Source of the DNA: Anaerovibrio sp. RM50
GTDB taxonomy: Bacteria; Bacillota; Negativicutes; Selenomonadales; Selenomonadaceae
Direction of reading: 5' to 3'
Assembly (NCBI RefSeq): GCF_000622005.1
Contig: NZ_JHWV01000020.1
Location: forward strand, 1-41,212
DNA length: 41,212 nt
The notes beneath the pieces are model-generated. The model did no database searches. It saw only the letters and a list, made by a program, of their open reading frames with translations, and was not told the origin of the DNA. Shown here in pieces: positions 33,127 to 41,212 of the stretch. Position numbers and translations under genes: made by a program. Position 1 is the first letter of the stretch; the number at the start of each line of letters is the position of its first letter.

Positions 33127-35274
33127 ATGAAATTGGATATTAGGCGTAAAATATTGCTTCTCATGGGCATTTCCGGGTTGATTACCGCACTGCTTCTGGG
33201 GGCTATACTGGCTTTGGGGCTGAATATTGCCTATAATACCTTGGATATGCAGGCCTATACCATGGCTCAGGGCGTAGGTGAAGAAGCTGTAACCTATTCT
33301 CAGGAGCTTACCCGAAAACGACTGGTGGAATTAATTCGTTTAAAGGCTAACCACATCAATGAGGTGGTTGGGGAAATGGAAGGCAATTTAGTTATTTTAT
33401 CCGATGTAATTAGCCAAACCTCTGACACTTCCTCTATTAATCAACGAATCTTACTAAAGGACCCCCGTATAGAAAAAGTTTATAGCGGTGATTGGTATTA
33501 TCTGTCGGGAGCAGATGATTATCCGCCACAGGATGCCAATAATTTGGCTAATAATCTGTCTGCTACAATGATTAATTTAACAAAGGCGGAAAAGGCCCTT
33601 CCTTTATATTTTTACATCGGTTCCAATAAAGGCTGGAGCCTTCGTATAAATATTTTACATGATAAAAATGAACAGGTAATTTTGCCGGCGTCTGCCCTCA
33701 CAAGGGAATATGATGCCAGGGACAGAAGCTGGTACAAGTATGTAATGAAGTCAGACAAAAAAAGTGAACCTGTATATATTCCTTTATATAATGCGGCAGG
33801 AGATATACCTTTAATGTCAATTGCCATGCCATATAGGGATGAAAATGGAATAGCTGGTGTATTGGGAGTATCTTTTCCAACATCCACTTTAACGGATTCA
33901 ATTGAAGATAATACCAGGGATCATAGCGAAATGGGCTTCAATCTGGATTCTGAAGGTCATGTGTTATTTTCTACCCTGTCTGTGGATGAACTGGCTGAGA
34001 ATCGTCCTGATTATGATTTACGCAATTCTTCCAATGAATCATTGGCCCAAGCCGCCCAGCACATGACTGCAGGAGAAACAGGATCCACAATAGTGAATCT
34101 TTACGGAGAAAGCTATTTTTTGGTTTATGCCCCAGTGGGGACACAGGGCTGGAGCCTGGGAGAGCTGATTGAATTTAGTGAAGTTCAGGAGCCCGCAAAC
34201 CATATTGGATTTTTGGTTAAATCGGAGCTTAAGAAAATTCAATATGAACTGCAGCCAATATTCTCCCATGTTCGGACCATAAGTCTAATTGCCTTTGTTC
34301 TCTTGTTAATTACTATTTTCCTTGTAAGCCGCCCTATGGCGGAGCATTTTTCCCGCTCTGTCAGAACCCTGTCAGATGGCGTAAAACACATTACTGAAGG
34401 AAATTTCTCAGAGAAGCTGACCCTTAATTCCGGGGATGAAATGGAGCTCCTGGCCGAAAGATTTAATGCCATGACCAGTGATCTGAATACCTATATGGAT
34501 GATTTAACCAGAGTTACCCAGGAACAGGCCAAGGTTACTGCAGGGCTTGATGTGGCAACCAAAATACAAAAGGGCATGCTGCCGGAGGGAGGAATTACAT
34601 CCCCACTGGTTTCCCTGGATGCCCAGATGCAGCCAGCCATTGAAGTAGGTGGAGACTTTTACGACTACTATTATCTTGATGACACCCATCTGGCATTTAC
34701 TATAGCAGATGTATCAGATAAGGGGATTCCATCCGCCATATTTATGGTAGTATCAAAGATTATCCTCAAAAACTGTATAAGTCTGTATTATCAGGATAGT
34801 CTGGCCACCGCTGTTACATTGGCCAACGACCAGTGTTCCCAGCTCAGTACTGACGGAATGTTTGTTACTGTATGGACAAGTGTCCTCAATACAGAGACCG
34901 GTGAATTGGTTTATGTAAATGCCGGGCATAATCCTCCTGTTCTTCTACATGACAAGGAGCTAATATACCTGCCAAAGGGGAAAAATCCTGTGATTGGGTT
35001 TATGGAAGGTATTGAATATACTCAGCAAAGCACTATGATAAAGCCTGATTCCCTGCTGTTCCTCTATACGGATGGTATTACAGAGGCCATGAACGAAAGA
35101 AAGGAAATGTTCTCCAAGGAGCGCATGGAGGAAGTATTAAAGGGCCTGGAAGATGTTTCCCCTAAGGAATCCATAGATATTGTGGGACAGGCTGTGGCGA
35201 AATTTGCAGGTGAAGCAAATCAATCTGATGATATAACCATGGTGGCTGTGAAATACACTGGCATTAAAGGGTGA
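33127..35274 (+). CDS. Membrane receptor PP2C-type (SpoIIE/RsbU) phosphatase with dCACHE and HAMP
   Basis: 715 residues. TM1 (about 8-30) precedes an extracytoplasmic dCACHE domain (YDARDRSWYKYVMKS ... IPLMSIAMPYRDENGIAGVLG). TM2 (about 380-400), HAMP (HITEGNFSEKL ... GDEMELLAERFNAM) and a PPM/SpoIIE phosphatase follow, with metal residues D510 (VGGDFYDYY), IADVSDKG, NAGHNPP, LFLYTDGITEA and D701-D702 (SDDITMVAV). It should dephosphorylate the STAS protein upstream in response to an external ligand. ATG 33127 is 7 bases after AAGGA and aligns with MKLDIKK of the next protein; the frame is open from ATG 33106. Confidence 0.9.
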   Translation: MKLDIRRKILLLMGISGLITALLLGAILALGLNIAYNTLDMQAYTMAQGVGEEAVTYSQELTRKRLVELIRLKANHINEVVGEMEGNLVILSDVISQTSDTSSINQRILLKDPRIEKVYSGDWYYLSGADDYPPQDANNLANNLSATMINLTKAEKALPLYFYIGSNKGWSLRINILHDKNEQVILPASALTREYDARDRSWYKYVMKSDKKSEPVYIPLYNAAGDIPLMSIAMPYRDENGIAGVLGVSFPTSTLTDSIEDNTRDHSEMGFNLDSEGHVLFSTLSVDELAENRPDYDLRNSSNESLAQAAQHMTAGETGSTIVNLYGESYFLVYAPVGTQGWSLGELIEFSEVQEPANHIGFLVKSELKKIQYELQPIFSHVRTISLIAFVLLLITIFLVSRPMAEHFSRSVRTLSDGVKHITEGNFSEKLTLNSGDEMELLAERFNAMTSDLNTYMDDLTRVTQEQAKVTAGLDVATKIQKGMLPEGGITSPLVSLDAQMQPAIEVGGDFYDYYYLDDTHLAFTIADVSDKGIPSAIFMVVSKIILKNCISLYYQDSLATAVTLANDQCSQLSTDGMFVTVWTSVLNTETGELVYVNAGHNPPVLLHDKELIYLPKGKNPVIGFMEGIEYTQQSTMIKPDSLLFLYTDGITEAMNERKEMFSKERMEEVLKGLEDVSPKESIDIVGQAVAKFAGEANQSDDITMVAVKYTGIKG

Positions 35275-35282
35275 TGAAAGCG

Positions 35283-37811
35283 ATGAAGCTGGACATAAAA
35301 AAACGACTATTAATGCTGATGCTGTTGGGCAGCTTATTGAGCTTTCTGTTTTTGGGATCTTCCCTCCTTTATGGCTTATATGGGGTGTGGGATTCCTTCA
35401 ACGATAAGAAAGAGGAAATAACCGTTGCCGTAGCAGATTATACCAGGGATTTTGCCAAGGACCAGGCCCAGGAATCCATGGAAAGGGCAGTGGAATTAAA
35501 GTCAGAAACAGTATCCTTTCAAGTTAACGCCATAAAAGAAGATGTGAAATACCTTTCTGATGAAGTTTCCGTGATATTACATTCGCCCCAGAGCTACGAG
35601 CTGATGAAGCTGCCTAATGCTGCTGATGAGAAGCTCCCGGGCGGTATACCCTATGTTCACTACAGTTCCCAGCTTAAATCCCAGGGGATATCTCCTGAAT
35701 TGGAAAAAGAAATCGGGCTGGTATCAAATATTGGGGAGCAGATGCGGTCCTTGGGAAGGTATTATGTCAATGTTTTTGTGGCTTCCCAAAATGGCTACAC
35801 GGTTTACTACGATACTTCTGAGGAAAAGGGCTATGTTGCCATACTCTCCCGTGATGAATGGCGTGATACCTATGATGCCCGCAAACGTGACTGGTACAGC
35901 CTTGGGATGAGTGTCAATGAGCCTGTTTTTACAGATGTTTACACCTCCATAACCGGCATAAAAATAGTTTCCTGTGTTATGCCTTATTATGATCAAAATG
36001 GTGTGGCTGGTGTTTTGGGAGTGGACTGCTCCCCAAAAAATTTATTCGTACAGGGTGAGGATGGGACGATTAATAATGGTTTTATTATCAACGATAAGGG
36101 CGTAATCCTGTTAAGTACCATGCCAAAGACCTTTGCGCCTACAAGTAAAGTCTCAAAGCGAATGCGGCAACGCTTTACGGGTTACGAAAAGATGTATGTG
36201 GACGGCGAGGAATATTTCTTATCCTATGCCCCTATTAATGACACCAAATGGAGTATTGGAACCCTTTTATCAAAAGAAGAAGTAATGAAGGATGCTGTAA
36301 GTGCCCAGCGTAGCATGGTGGAGCAAATGAACAGCTTTTACACTTCCTTTGTCCGCATTATTTTACTTATGGGCGGGTTGACCATAATCATATCCTTGGT
36401 GGTATTTTCCTTTATTCTGTTTTGCAGTGCCAAAATGGCTGTGCGATTTTCCAGACCTGTTTATGCACTTATGGAGGGTGCTGATGAAATCGCCAAGGGA
36501 AATTTCCAACATAAAATCCAGGTACAAACCGGTGATGAGCTGGAGCAGCTGGCTGAAAGCTTTAATACAATGACCGATGCTCTTAGCCACTATACCAGTG
36601 AAATCGCCCACAGAGCCAAGGAAAAATCCCGTATTGAGGCGGAGCTTTCTGCCGCTACCCACATACAAACATCGCTGCTGCCAACTCCATTACCGCCACA
36701 AAAGGAATTTTCACTGGCTGCCGCCATGTATCCGGCCACCAAGGTGGGAGGAGATTTCTATGATTATTACTTAATCGATGAAAGCTATTTGGCAGTTACC
36801 ATAGGAGATGTATCCGATAAAGGGGTAGCAGCGGCATTGTTTATGGCCGGGGCAAAAACAGTTATAAAAAACGGTATTTTAAGAGCAGTGAAAAAAGGAC
36901 TGCCTCTGGCTGATGCATTATTCTATGCCAATAACCAGATTATTGCCGCCAATAAGGAATACTATTTTGTTTCAGCCTTTACGGGAATTTTAAATATAAA
37001 AACAGGAGAGTTTACCTATGTAAACTGTGGGCATAATCCACCTGTTCTTCTGGATGGAAATAAAATGTCATATCTGCCTTCCTTCAAAACCAATGCAGTA
37101 TTGGGCGTAATGGAAGACTTAAATTATACCCAGAATACAATTCAGCTTAAAAGCAACAGTGTTATTTTCCTCTATACAGATGGTATAACATTCGCCCGAA
37201 ACGGAAGTCTGGAAATGTTTACCAAGAAAAGGATGGAAGAAAAGCTCAGTGAAATGGGGAACAGGAAGGCCCCTGAGGAACTAATCAAAGGAATGAAGGA
37301 CTCCGTAATAAGCTTCATTAAAGGATCGGGAGAAAATGTGGAGCAGTCTGATGATATTACCATGTTAGTGTTGAATTATACGGGATGTGATGATATGGAA
37401 GCGGAAGAAATTATCGTTCCTGCCAAAGTGGAGGAATTATCCAAGATTATATCCTTCATTAGTAATATGTCAGTCACCTCCGGGTGCTCTCAACGGTCCA
37501 TAAATCAGCTGATGCTGGTGGTGGAGGAAATATTTGTAAATATTGCGGAATATGCCTACAAGGACAAGGACGCATTGGCAGTTATAAAGGCAAGAATGTA
37601 TGGAAATCCTCCGGAAATAGAGCTGAAATTTATTGATGAAGGAATTCCATACAATCCGTTGGAAAGGGATGACCCGGATATTGAGGCCTCCTTGGATGAC
37701 AGGAAAATCGGTGGACTGGGGATATATCTGGTTAAGAAAAAGGTTGATGATATAACCTACCAGCGGCAAGGCAACAAAAACATTCTCACTATAAGAAAGA
37801 AAATGATTTAG
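35283..37811 (+). CDS. dCACHE-HAMP-PP2C phosphatase fused to an RsbW-like kinase domain
   Basis: 842 residues. A paralogue of the preceding gene with the same start (MKLDIKKRLLMLM), dCACHE (YDARKRDWYSLGMSV ... VSCVMPYYDQNGVAGVLG), TM2, HAMP and phosphatase (D491 in VGGDFYDYY, IGDVSDKG, NCGHNPP, SDDITMLVL). It has an extra C-terminal GHKL ATPase of the anti-sigma kinase type: N-box EEIFVNIAEYAY with N753, DEGIPYNPLE, and GGLGIYLVKK at 810-819. One polypeptide thus carries opposing phosphatase and kinase modules. ATG 35283 follows AAAGGGTGA, which overlaps the previous stop, so translation is coupled. Confidence 0.9.
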   Translation: MKLDIKKRLLMLMLLGSLLSFLFLGSSLLYGLYGVWDSFNDKKEEITVAVADYTRDFAKDQAQESMERAVELKSETVSFQVNAIKEDVKYLSDEVSVILHSPQSYELMKLPNAADEKLPGGIPYVHYSSQLKSQGISPELEKEIGLVSNIGEQMRSLGRYYVNVFVASQNGYTVYYDTSEEKGYVAILSRDEWRDTYDARKRDWYSLGMSVNEPVFTDVYTSITGIKIVSCVMPYYDQNGVAGVLGVDCSPKNLFVQGEDGTINNGFIINDKGVILLSTMPKTFAPTSKVSKRMRQRFTGYEKMYVDGEEYFLSYAPINDTKWSIGTLLSKEEVMKDAVSAQRSMVEQMNSFYTSFVRIILLMGGLTIIISLVVFSFILFCSAKMAVRFSRPVYALMEGADEIAKGNFQHKIQVQTGDELEQLAESFNTMTDALSHYTSEIAHRAKEKSRIEAELSAATHIQTSLLPTPLPPQKEFSLAAAMYPATKVGGDFYDYYLIDESYLAVTIGDVSDKGVAAALFMAGAKTVIKNGILRAVKKGLPLADALFYANNQIIAANKEYYFVSAFTGILNIKTGEFTYVNCGHNPPVLLDGNKMSYLPSFKTNAVLGVMEDLNYTQNTIQLKSNSVIFLYTDGITFARNGSLEMFTKKRMEEKLSEMGNRKAPEELIKGMKDSVISFIKGSGENVEQSDDITMLVLNYTGCDDMEAEEIIVPAKVEELSKIISFISNMSVTSGCSQRSINQLMLVVEEIFVNIAEYAYKDKDALAVIKARMYGNPPEIELKFIDEGIPYNPLERDDPDIEASLDDRKIGGLGIYLVKKKVDDITYQRQGNKNILTIRKKMI

Positions 37812-37871
37812 AAGCTATCACAGGCACCACTGGATGAGGAAGTAATTGTTAGCATTAAAGGAGCAAGAAAA

Positions 37872-38420
37872 ATGATTTCCAGCACGTTATATTGGAGTCA
37901 ACGGGCCCGGCAGGCCATTACTGATGAAGAAGCCTTTACGGAGTTGTATGAGCATTTTTTTCCACGGGTGTACCAGTTTCTTCTTGGAAAAACAAAGGAC
38001 AGCTCTCTGGCTGATGAATTGGTCAGTAAAACATTTCTTAATATGTATGAGCATCTGGGGGATTATGATCCGGAACGGGGAGCCTTTTCCACCTGGCTCT
38101 TTCGCATTGCCCAAAATGTGGTAAACAAACACTACGGGAGTAAGGCTTATACTGCCCATACCTCCTGGGATGAGGGCTTTGACCCAGCGGATCAGCAGGC
38201 TACACCAGAGCAGCAGTATGTTGACAAGGAGCAGGACGATGAGCTAAAGGCTGCAATTATGCAGCTGTCTGAGCGTGAGCAGAAGATTTTGGAAATGACC
38301 TACTGGATGAACATGAAATCCAATGAAATCGGCGAAGCCCTAGGCATGGCTCCCAGCTCTGTGCGGGTAGCTTTAAAGCAAGCCCGGGAACGGTTGAAAA
38401 ATATTTTAGAACCCTCTTAA
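37872..38420 (+). CDS. ECF-like sigma-70 family RNA polymerase sigma factor
   Basis: 182 residues. Region 2 (about 20-90: EAFTELYEHFFPRVYQFLLG, DELVSKTFLNMYEHL, FSTWLFRIAQNVVNKHYG) and region 4 (about 125-178: LSEREQKILEMTYWMNMKSN, EIGEALGMAPSSVRVALKQA) make up a two-domain ECF sigma. No adjacent classical anti-sigma gene is seen; the kinase domain of the gene just upstream is the obvious candidate partner. ATG 37872 follows AAAGGAGC, 60 bp after the phosphatase-kinase gene. The strong terminator at 38432 ends the unit. Confidence 0.9.
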   Translation: MISSTLYWSQRARQAITDEEAFTELYEHFFPRVYQFLLGKTKDSSLADELVSKTFLNMYEHLGDYDPERGAFSTWLFRIAQNVVNKHYGSKAYTAHTSWDEGFDPADQQATPEQQYVDKEQDDELKAAIMQLSEREQKILEMTYWMNMKSNEIGEALGMAPSSVRVALKQARERLKNILEPS

Positions 38421-38431
38421 TAAAAAAAACA

Positions 38432-38460
38432 GGTTTCCAAAAGGCTGGAAACCTTTTTTT
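38432..38460 (+). terminator. Intrinsic terminator after the sigma factor gene
   Basis: GGTTTCC pairs with GGAAACC around an 8-base loop, followed by seven T. The AT-rich gap up to 38666 shows no promoter I would assign with confidence. Confidence 0.92.
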
Positions 38461-38666
38461 ATTAGGATAATTATACACTATTAAATCTGTAAAATTTTTA
38501 CTTATGTGCTGGTAATAGTAATAGATGAACAGGTTAATCGTATGTAAATACAGGGGTTTTAATATGTATTTAATTAAGAGATATTTTTTTTTAACGATAC
38601 AATTAAAGAAGTAAGAATATTTATCTGGTTATTATGAGTGTTAAATTTAATACAAAGGGTGGTCGT

Positions 38667-41212
38667 ATGAAAATGTTGCGAAAAACAATGAGAAATAAAT
38701 ATTATAGAACCCTGGTATCAACGGTACTTATTGGACTTATGTCAGTTACTTCTTATGCTTCTGCAGAGGATGATGATTATTATTTGGCAGAGGTGCCCCT
38801 AAAATATAATAATAAAGAATTTGCTGAAATGCTATTTTTACCGCAAGGTAATGGTATAGGTATTACAAACCAATGGTTAGTAAAGCCACCAAAATATGAT
38901 TTACCTGATGAACTTATTGCTGCTACTGCAGGCAGCAGCATGTACTGGGTGGATATTCTGGGGGATGATGCAAAAAATAAAGAGCCTTGGCAAATTTTTG
39001 TGGGAACAAATTTTGAGTCAAATGCCTATGCAGGTTCCTATAATATTGTATCTAATGGGGCAAGGAGAGCCTACAGTAGCTACCGAAATGCTGAATCCTT
39101 TGTAAGAAATCAGATAAAATATGGTGACGATTTAGAGGAATTAACCCCGGAGAATGCTGAAACCGGGGTGCTTCCTGCTGGAAAATACGGATTCAGTGCA
39201 ATAACAGTAGGGACCAATATGGGGGCCAACCGTGAGGGAGCCATAAATGGATGGTGGGTGGATACAGACACGGTATTGCCTACCAATGAGCAGGCAGCTG
39301 ACTTTGTGGGAACCATTCGCCATGAGCTAGGTCATGCCCTAGGTATCACTGAGATAACGAGCACGAGAAATGAAATGACGTATTTTCACCCAGATCTAAA
39401 GGACGAAACCAGTTGGTCATTGCATTTACAGGATCAGAATGGCAACCAGGCTGAGGCTGGTATGCAGATTTTAACCTCGGAGGATTTTGCAAAAATGCAG
39501 GAGGATGATCCCGATATATCAGCTAACGATTACTTTATTGTTGACAAGGAGATTACAGCTGACGGAAAGGGCTTTGCTTATTTTTCCGGAGAACATGTGT
39601 CGGAAGTCCTGGACGGGGCTAAGTTTTACGGTCGCAATGCCATACCAGTTAATGGCTGGGGTAGCAGTGGCTTTGATGGTGGCCATATTCAGACTGCAGG
39701 CATGATGAGTCATCGTGACTATAGCAACTATAGCACCTTTTTAGAGGTTGAGTTGGCCGCAATGCAGGATTTGGGATATAAGATGGATCGCAAAGAATTA
39801 TTTGGTCGTTCCATATATGGAAATGGGGGAATTATTAACAATACTCAGGGTTATTTTGCCAGAAATAGGGAGGGGACGGCGTACATCAATGGTTCTTATA
39901 GCGAAATCCCCCTTGGTATCGGTCTGCATATTTACGGCTATGGTAACAAGGTTACCCAGTCAGCCGATATTCTGACCCGTGGCACAGGAGCCACCGGCAT
40001 TAGAGTGGATGGTATGACAAACACTCTGATAATACCTGAGGATACGGAAATTCATGCTGATGGCAAGCGGGGCAATGGTGTTCTGATTGCCTATGGACGC
40101 AACCAGACAGTGGAACAGGCCGGCACAGTTACAGCCAATGGTGATGGCGGTGTGGGGATACGGTTTGATTTTGGCTCCAGTACCAATGGTGCCGCTGATG
40201 AATATCGTGGCTCATATATCCGGTATTTACGTGGAGTAAACAGCCATAGCAGCAAAGCTGAGCCAGGAACAATCAACTCAGCCGAAAATTTAGATTTAAC
40301 TTCTATAAAACCGAAACACTATAATGCCAGCAATGATGAGCTGGAAGGTCCGCTGGTTGACAATTATAATTTGACTGGTCAACTGGTGGGGGAGGAAGCT
40401 GCTATTTACATTGGTAAAAATGCTTTTGTAAAAAACATCAATATAAACAATGGGGCCAGTATTCAGGGCGATATTATATCTGACTGGAAGCAGTTTGATG
40501 ATGATGCTTGTGAAGGTTCCTATGATGGAGATGGAAAGAAGCGGGATGTTCTCCGTATACAATACTATAGCAATTATGGAAAAAATGGTTATGATTACAT
40601 AACCTATATCCCAGATCTGGTGACCAATCTAAATTTTAATAACAACAATATGACTTACAATGGCAATATTACCGGTGAAGACAATATGAAAATGAATGTA
40701 ATTGGGGGCATTCTTAATTACAATGGTAAAGCCAATGTTGTAAATGTAACGGTTGCCAAAGATGCAGAGCTGTATGGTGGCTCTTATCAAGTGAATGATA
40801 TGTCCAAAAGAATGGCCAAGTGGTATACAGATGACACCACAGGAAAGTTCATCAATCATGGCACCATTGGGGCAGAAAATGGCGATACCACTATGAATAT
40901 TGATGGTTATTTGGATTCTGATGGGTATCTGCAGGCCTATGACGGGGGCACAAAAGGACAGATTCTTGTAGACGGTGACGCCAATATTGAGGGCTCCACG
41001 GTTTTGGCAGAGGCTTCACTGCCAGGTGAGGAAAACGTTGTTCTTGAAACAACTGGCTCCATATCTGGCAGCATTACTAACGACAAGTATAACCCTTATG
41101 CTTTTTCCGCTATGCTAAATACGACTGGTGCAGTGGAAGGAAATAAGCTGATTGTTTATGCATATGCCAACAATAATCTGGTAGGGGCTGATCCCCAGCA
41201 GATGGAAGCCTA
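38667..41212 (+). CDS. Secreted zinc-metalloprotease/autotransporter-like protein (3' end outside window)
   Basis: Open for 848 codons to the window edge. AAAGGGTGG precedes ATG 38667. A signal peptide (MKMLRKTMRNKYYRTLV ... SYASA, about 36 residues) is followed by a protease region with the metzincin-like motif HELGHALG (H219, E220, H223). From about residue 380 there are Asn/Gly-rich strand repeats (GTGATGIRVDG, ITGEDNMKMNVIGGILNYNG) typical of a beta-helical passenger, and the last visible part (NTTGAVEGNKLIVYAYANNN) resembles the lead-in to an autotransporter barrel. The barrel itself would be beyond the edge. It could be a target of the sigma factor upstream (inference). Confidence 0.8.
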   Translation, partial: MKMLRKTMRNKYYRTLVSTVLIGLMSVTSYASAEDDDYYLAEVPLKYNNKEFAEMLFLPQGNGIGITNQWLVKPPKYDLPDELIAATAGSSMYWVDILGDDAKNKEPWQIFVGTNFESNAYAGSYNIVSNGARRAYSSYRNAESFVRNQIKYGDDLEELTPENAETGVLPAGKYGFSAITVGTNMGANREGAINGWWVDTDTVLPTNEQAADFVGTIRHELGHALGITEITSTRNEMTYFHPDLKDETSWSLHLQDQNGNQAEAGMQILTSEDFAKMQEDDPDISANDYFIVDKEITADGKGFAYFSGEHVSEVLDGAKFYGRNAIPVNGWGSSGFDGGHIQTAGMMSHRDYSNYSTFLEVELAAMQDLGYKMDRKELFGRSIYGNGGIINNTQGYFARNREGTAYINGSYSEIPLGIGLHIYGYGNKVTQSADILTRGTGATGIRVDGMTNTLIIPEDTEIHADGKRGNGVLIAYGRNQTVEQAGTVTANGDGGVGIRFDFGSSTNGAADEYRGSYIRYLRGVNSHSSKAEPGTINSAENLDLTSIKPKHYNASNDELEGPLVDNYNLTGQLVGEEAAIYIGKNAFVKNININNGASIQGDIISDWKQFDDDACEGSYDGDGKKRDVLRIQYYSNYGKNGYDYITYIPDLVTNLNFNNNNMTYNGNITGEDNMKMNVIGGILNYNGKANVVNVTVAKDAELYGGSYQVNDMSKRMAKWYTDDTTGKFINHGTIGAENGDTTMNIDGYLDSDGYLQAYDGGTKGQILVDGDANIEGSTVLAEASLPGEENVVLETTGSISGSITNDKYNPYAFSAMLNTTGAVEGNKLIVYAYANNNLVGADPQQMEA

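Noticed and set aside
38896-39975. Small plus- and minus-strand ORFs in the last 2.5 kb
   Set aside because: They are out-of-frame shadows of the single long reading frame starting at 38667, which stays open to the window edge.

Overview
The window looks like chromosome from a diderm Firmicute of the class Negativicutes (Selenomonas/Anaerovibrio-like; the genus is inference). Firmicute genes such as remA, a double-headed DynA-type dynamin and an EpsC-type serine acetyltransferase sit beside outer-membrane genes: an SLH-domain porin, a TolC-like channel and an autotransporter-like protease. No rRNA, tRNA or CRISPR array was seen.

Layout. 1-690: 3' end of an IS110-family transposase, a structured non-coding tail, and a 146-bp palindromic repeat plus a partial copy. 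692-8896: DJ-1/PfpI protein, apt, a lipoprotein, priA and a tandem dynamin. 8851-9684 (minus): nfo. 9926-14088: dapF, yicC, remA, gmk, rpoZ, coaBC. 14197-14460: a second, inverted copy of the 146-bp repeat, then a helically phased array of DnaA-box-like sites. 14547-15188 (minus): a NimA-like flavoprotein and the remnant of an EamA transporter. 15221-17837: an SLH porin and two double-glycine (GG) peptide genes; the porin and the first peptide gene share a near-identical 80-bp upstream module. 18158-23742: phosphohexomutase, gamma-carbonic-anhydrase-like protein, cysE, and a chemotaxis receptor.

23939-38420 is the most interesting block. A strong promoter is followed by a structured leader ending in an intrinsic terminator. 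Next comes a complete NHLM/NHLP-type bacteriocin (RiPP) export operon: two HlyD-like adaptors, a C39-peptidase ABC transporter, a second ABC transporter of the NHLM ATP-binding type, and TolC. It is followed directly by a partner-switching module: a STAS anti-sigma antagonist, two paralogous CACHE-HAMP-PP2C receptor phosphatases (the second fused to an RsbW-like kinase domain), and an ECF-like sigma factor. From 38667 a large secreted zinc-metalloprotease/autotransporter-like gene runs off the window.

Working model (inference): an extracellular ligand sensed by the CACHE phosphatases sets the phosphorylation state of the STAS protein, releasing a regulator or sigma factor. The exporter cleaves GG leaders and carries the peptides made about 6 kb upstream across both membranes through TolC. 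No RiPP-modifying enzyme is present here, so the peptides may be unmodified or modified by enzymes encoded elsewhere.
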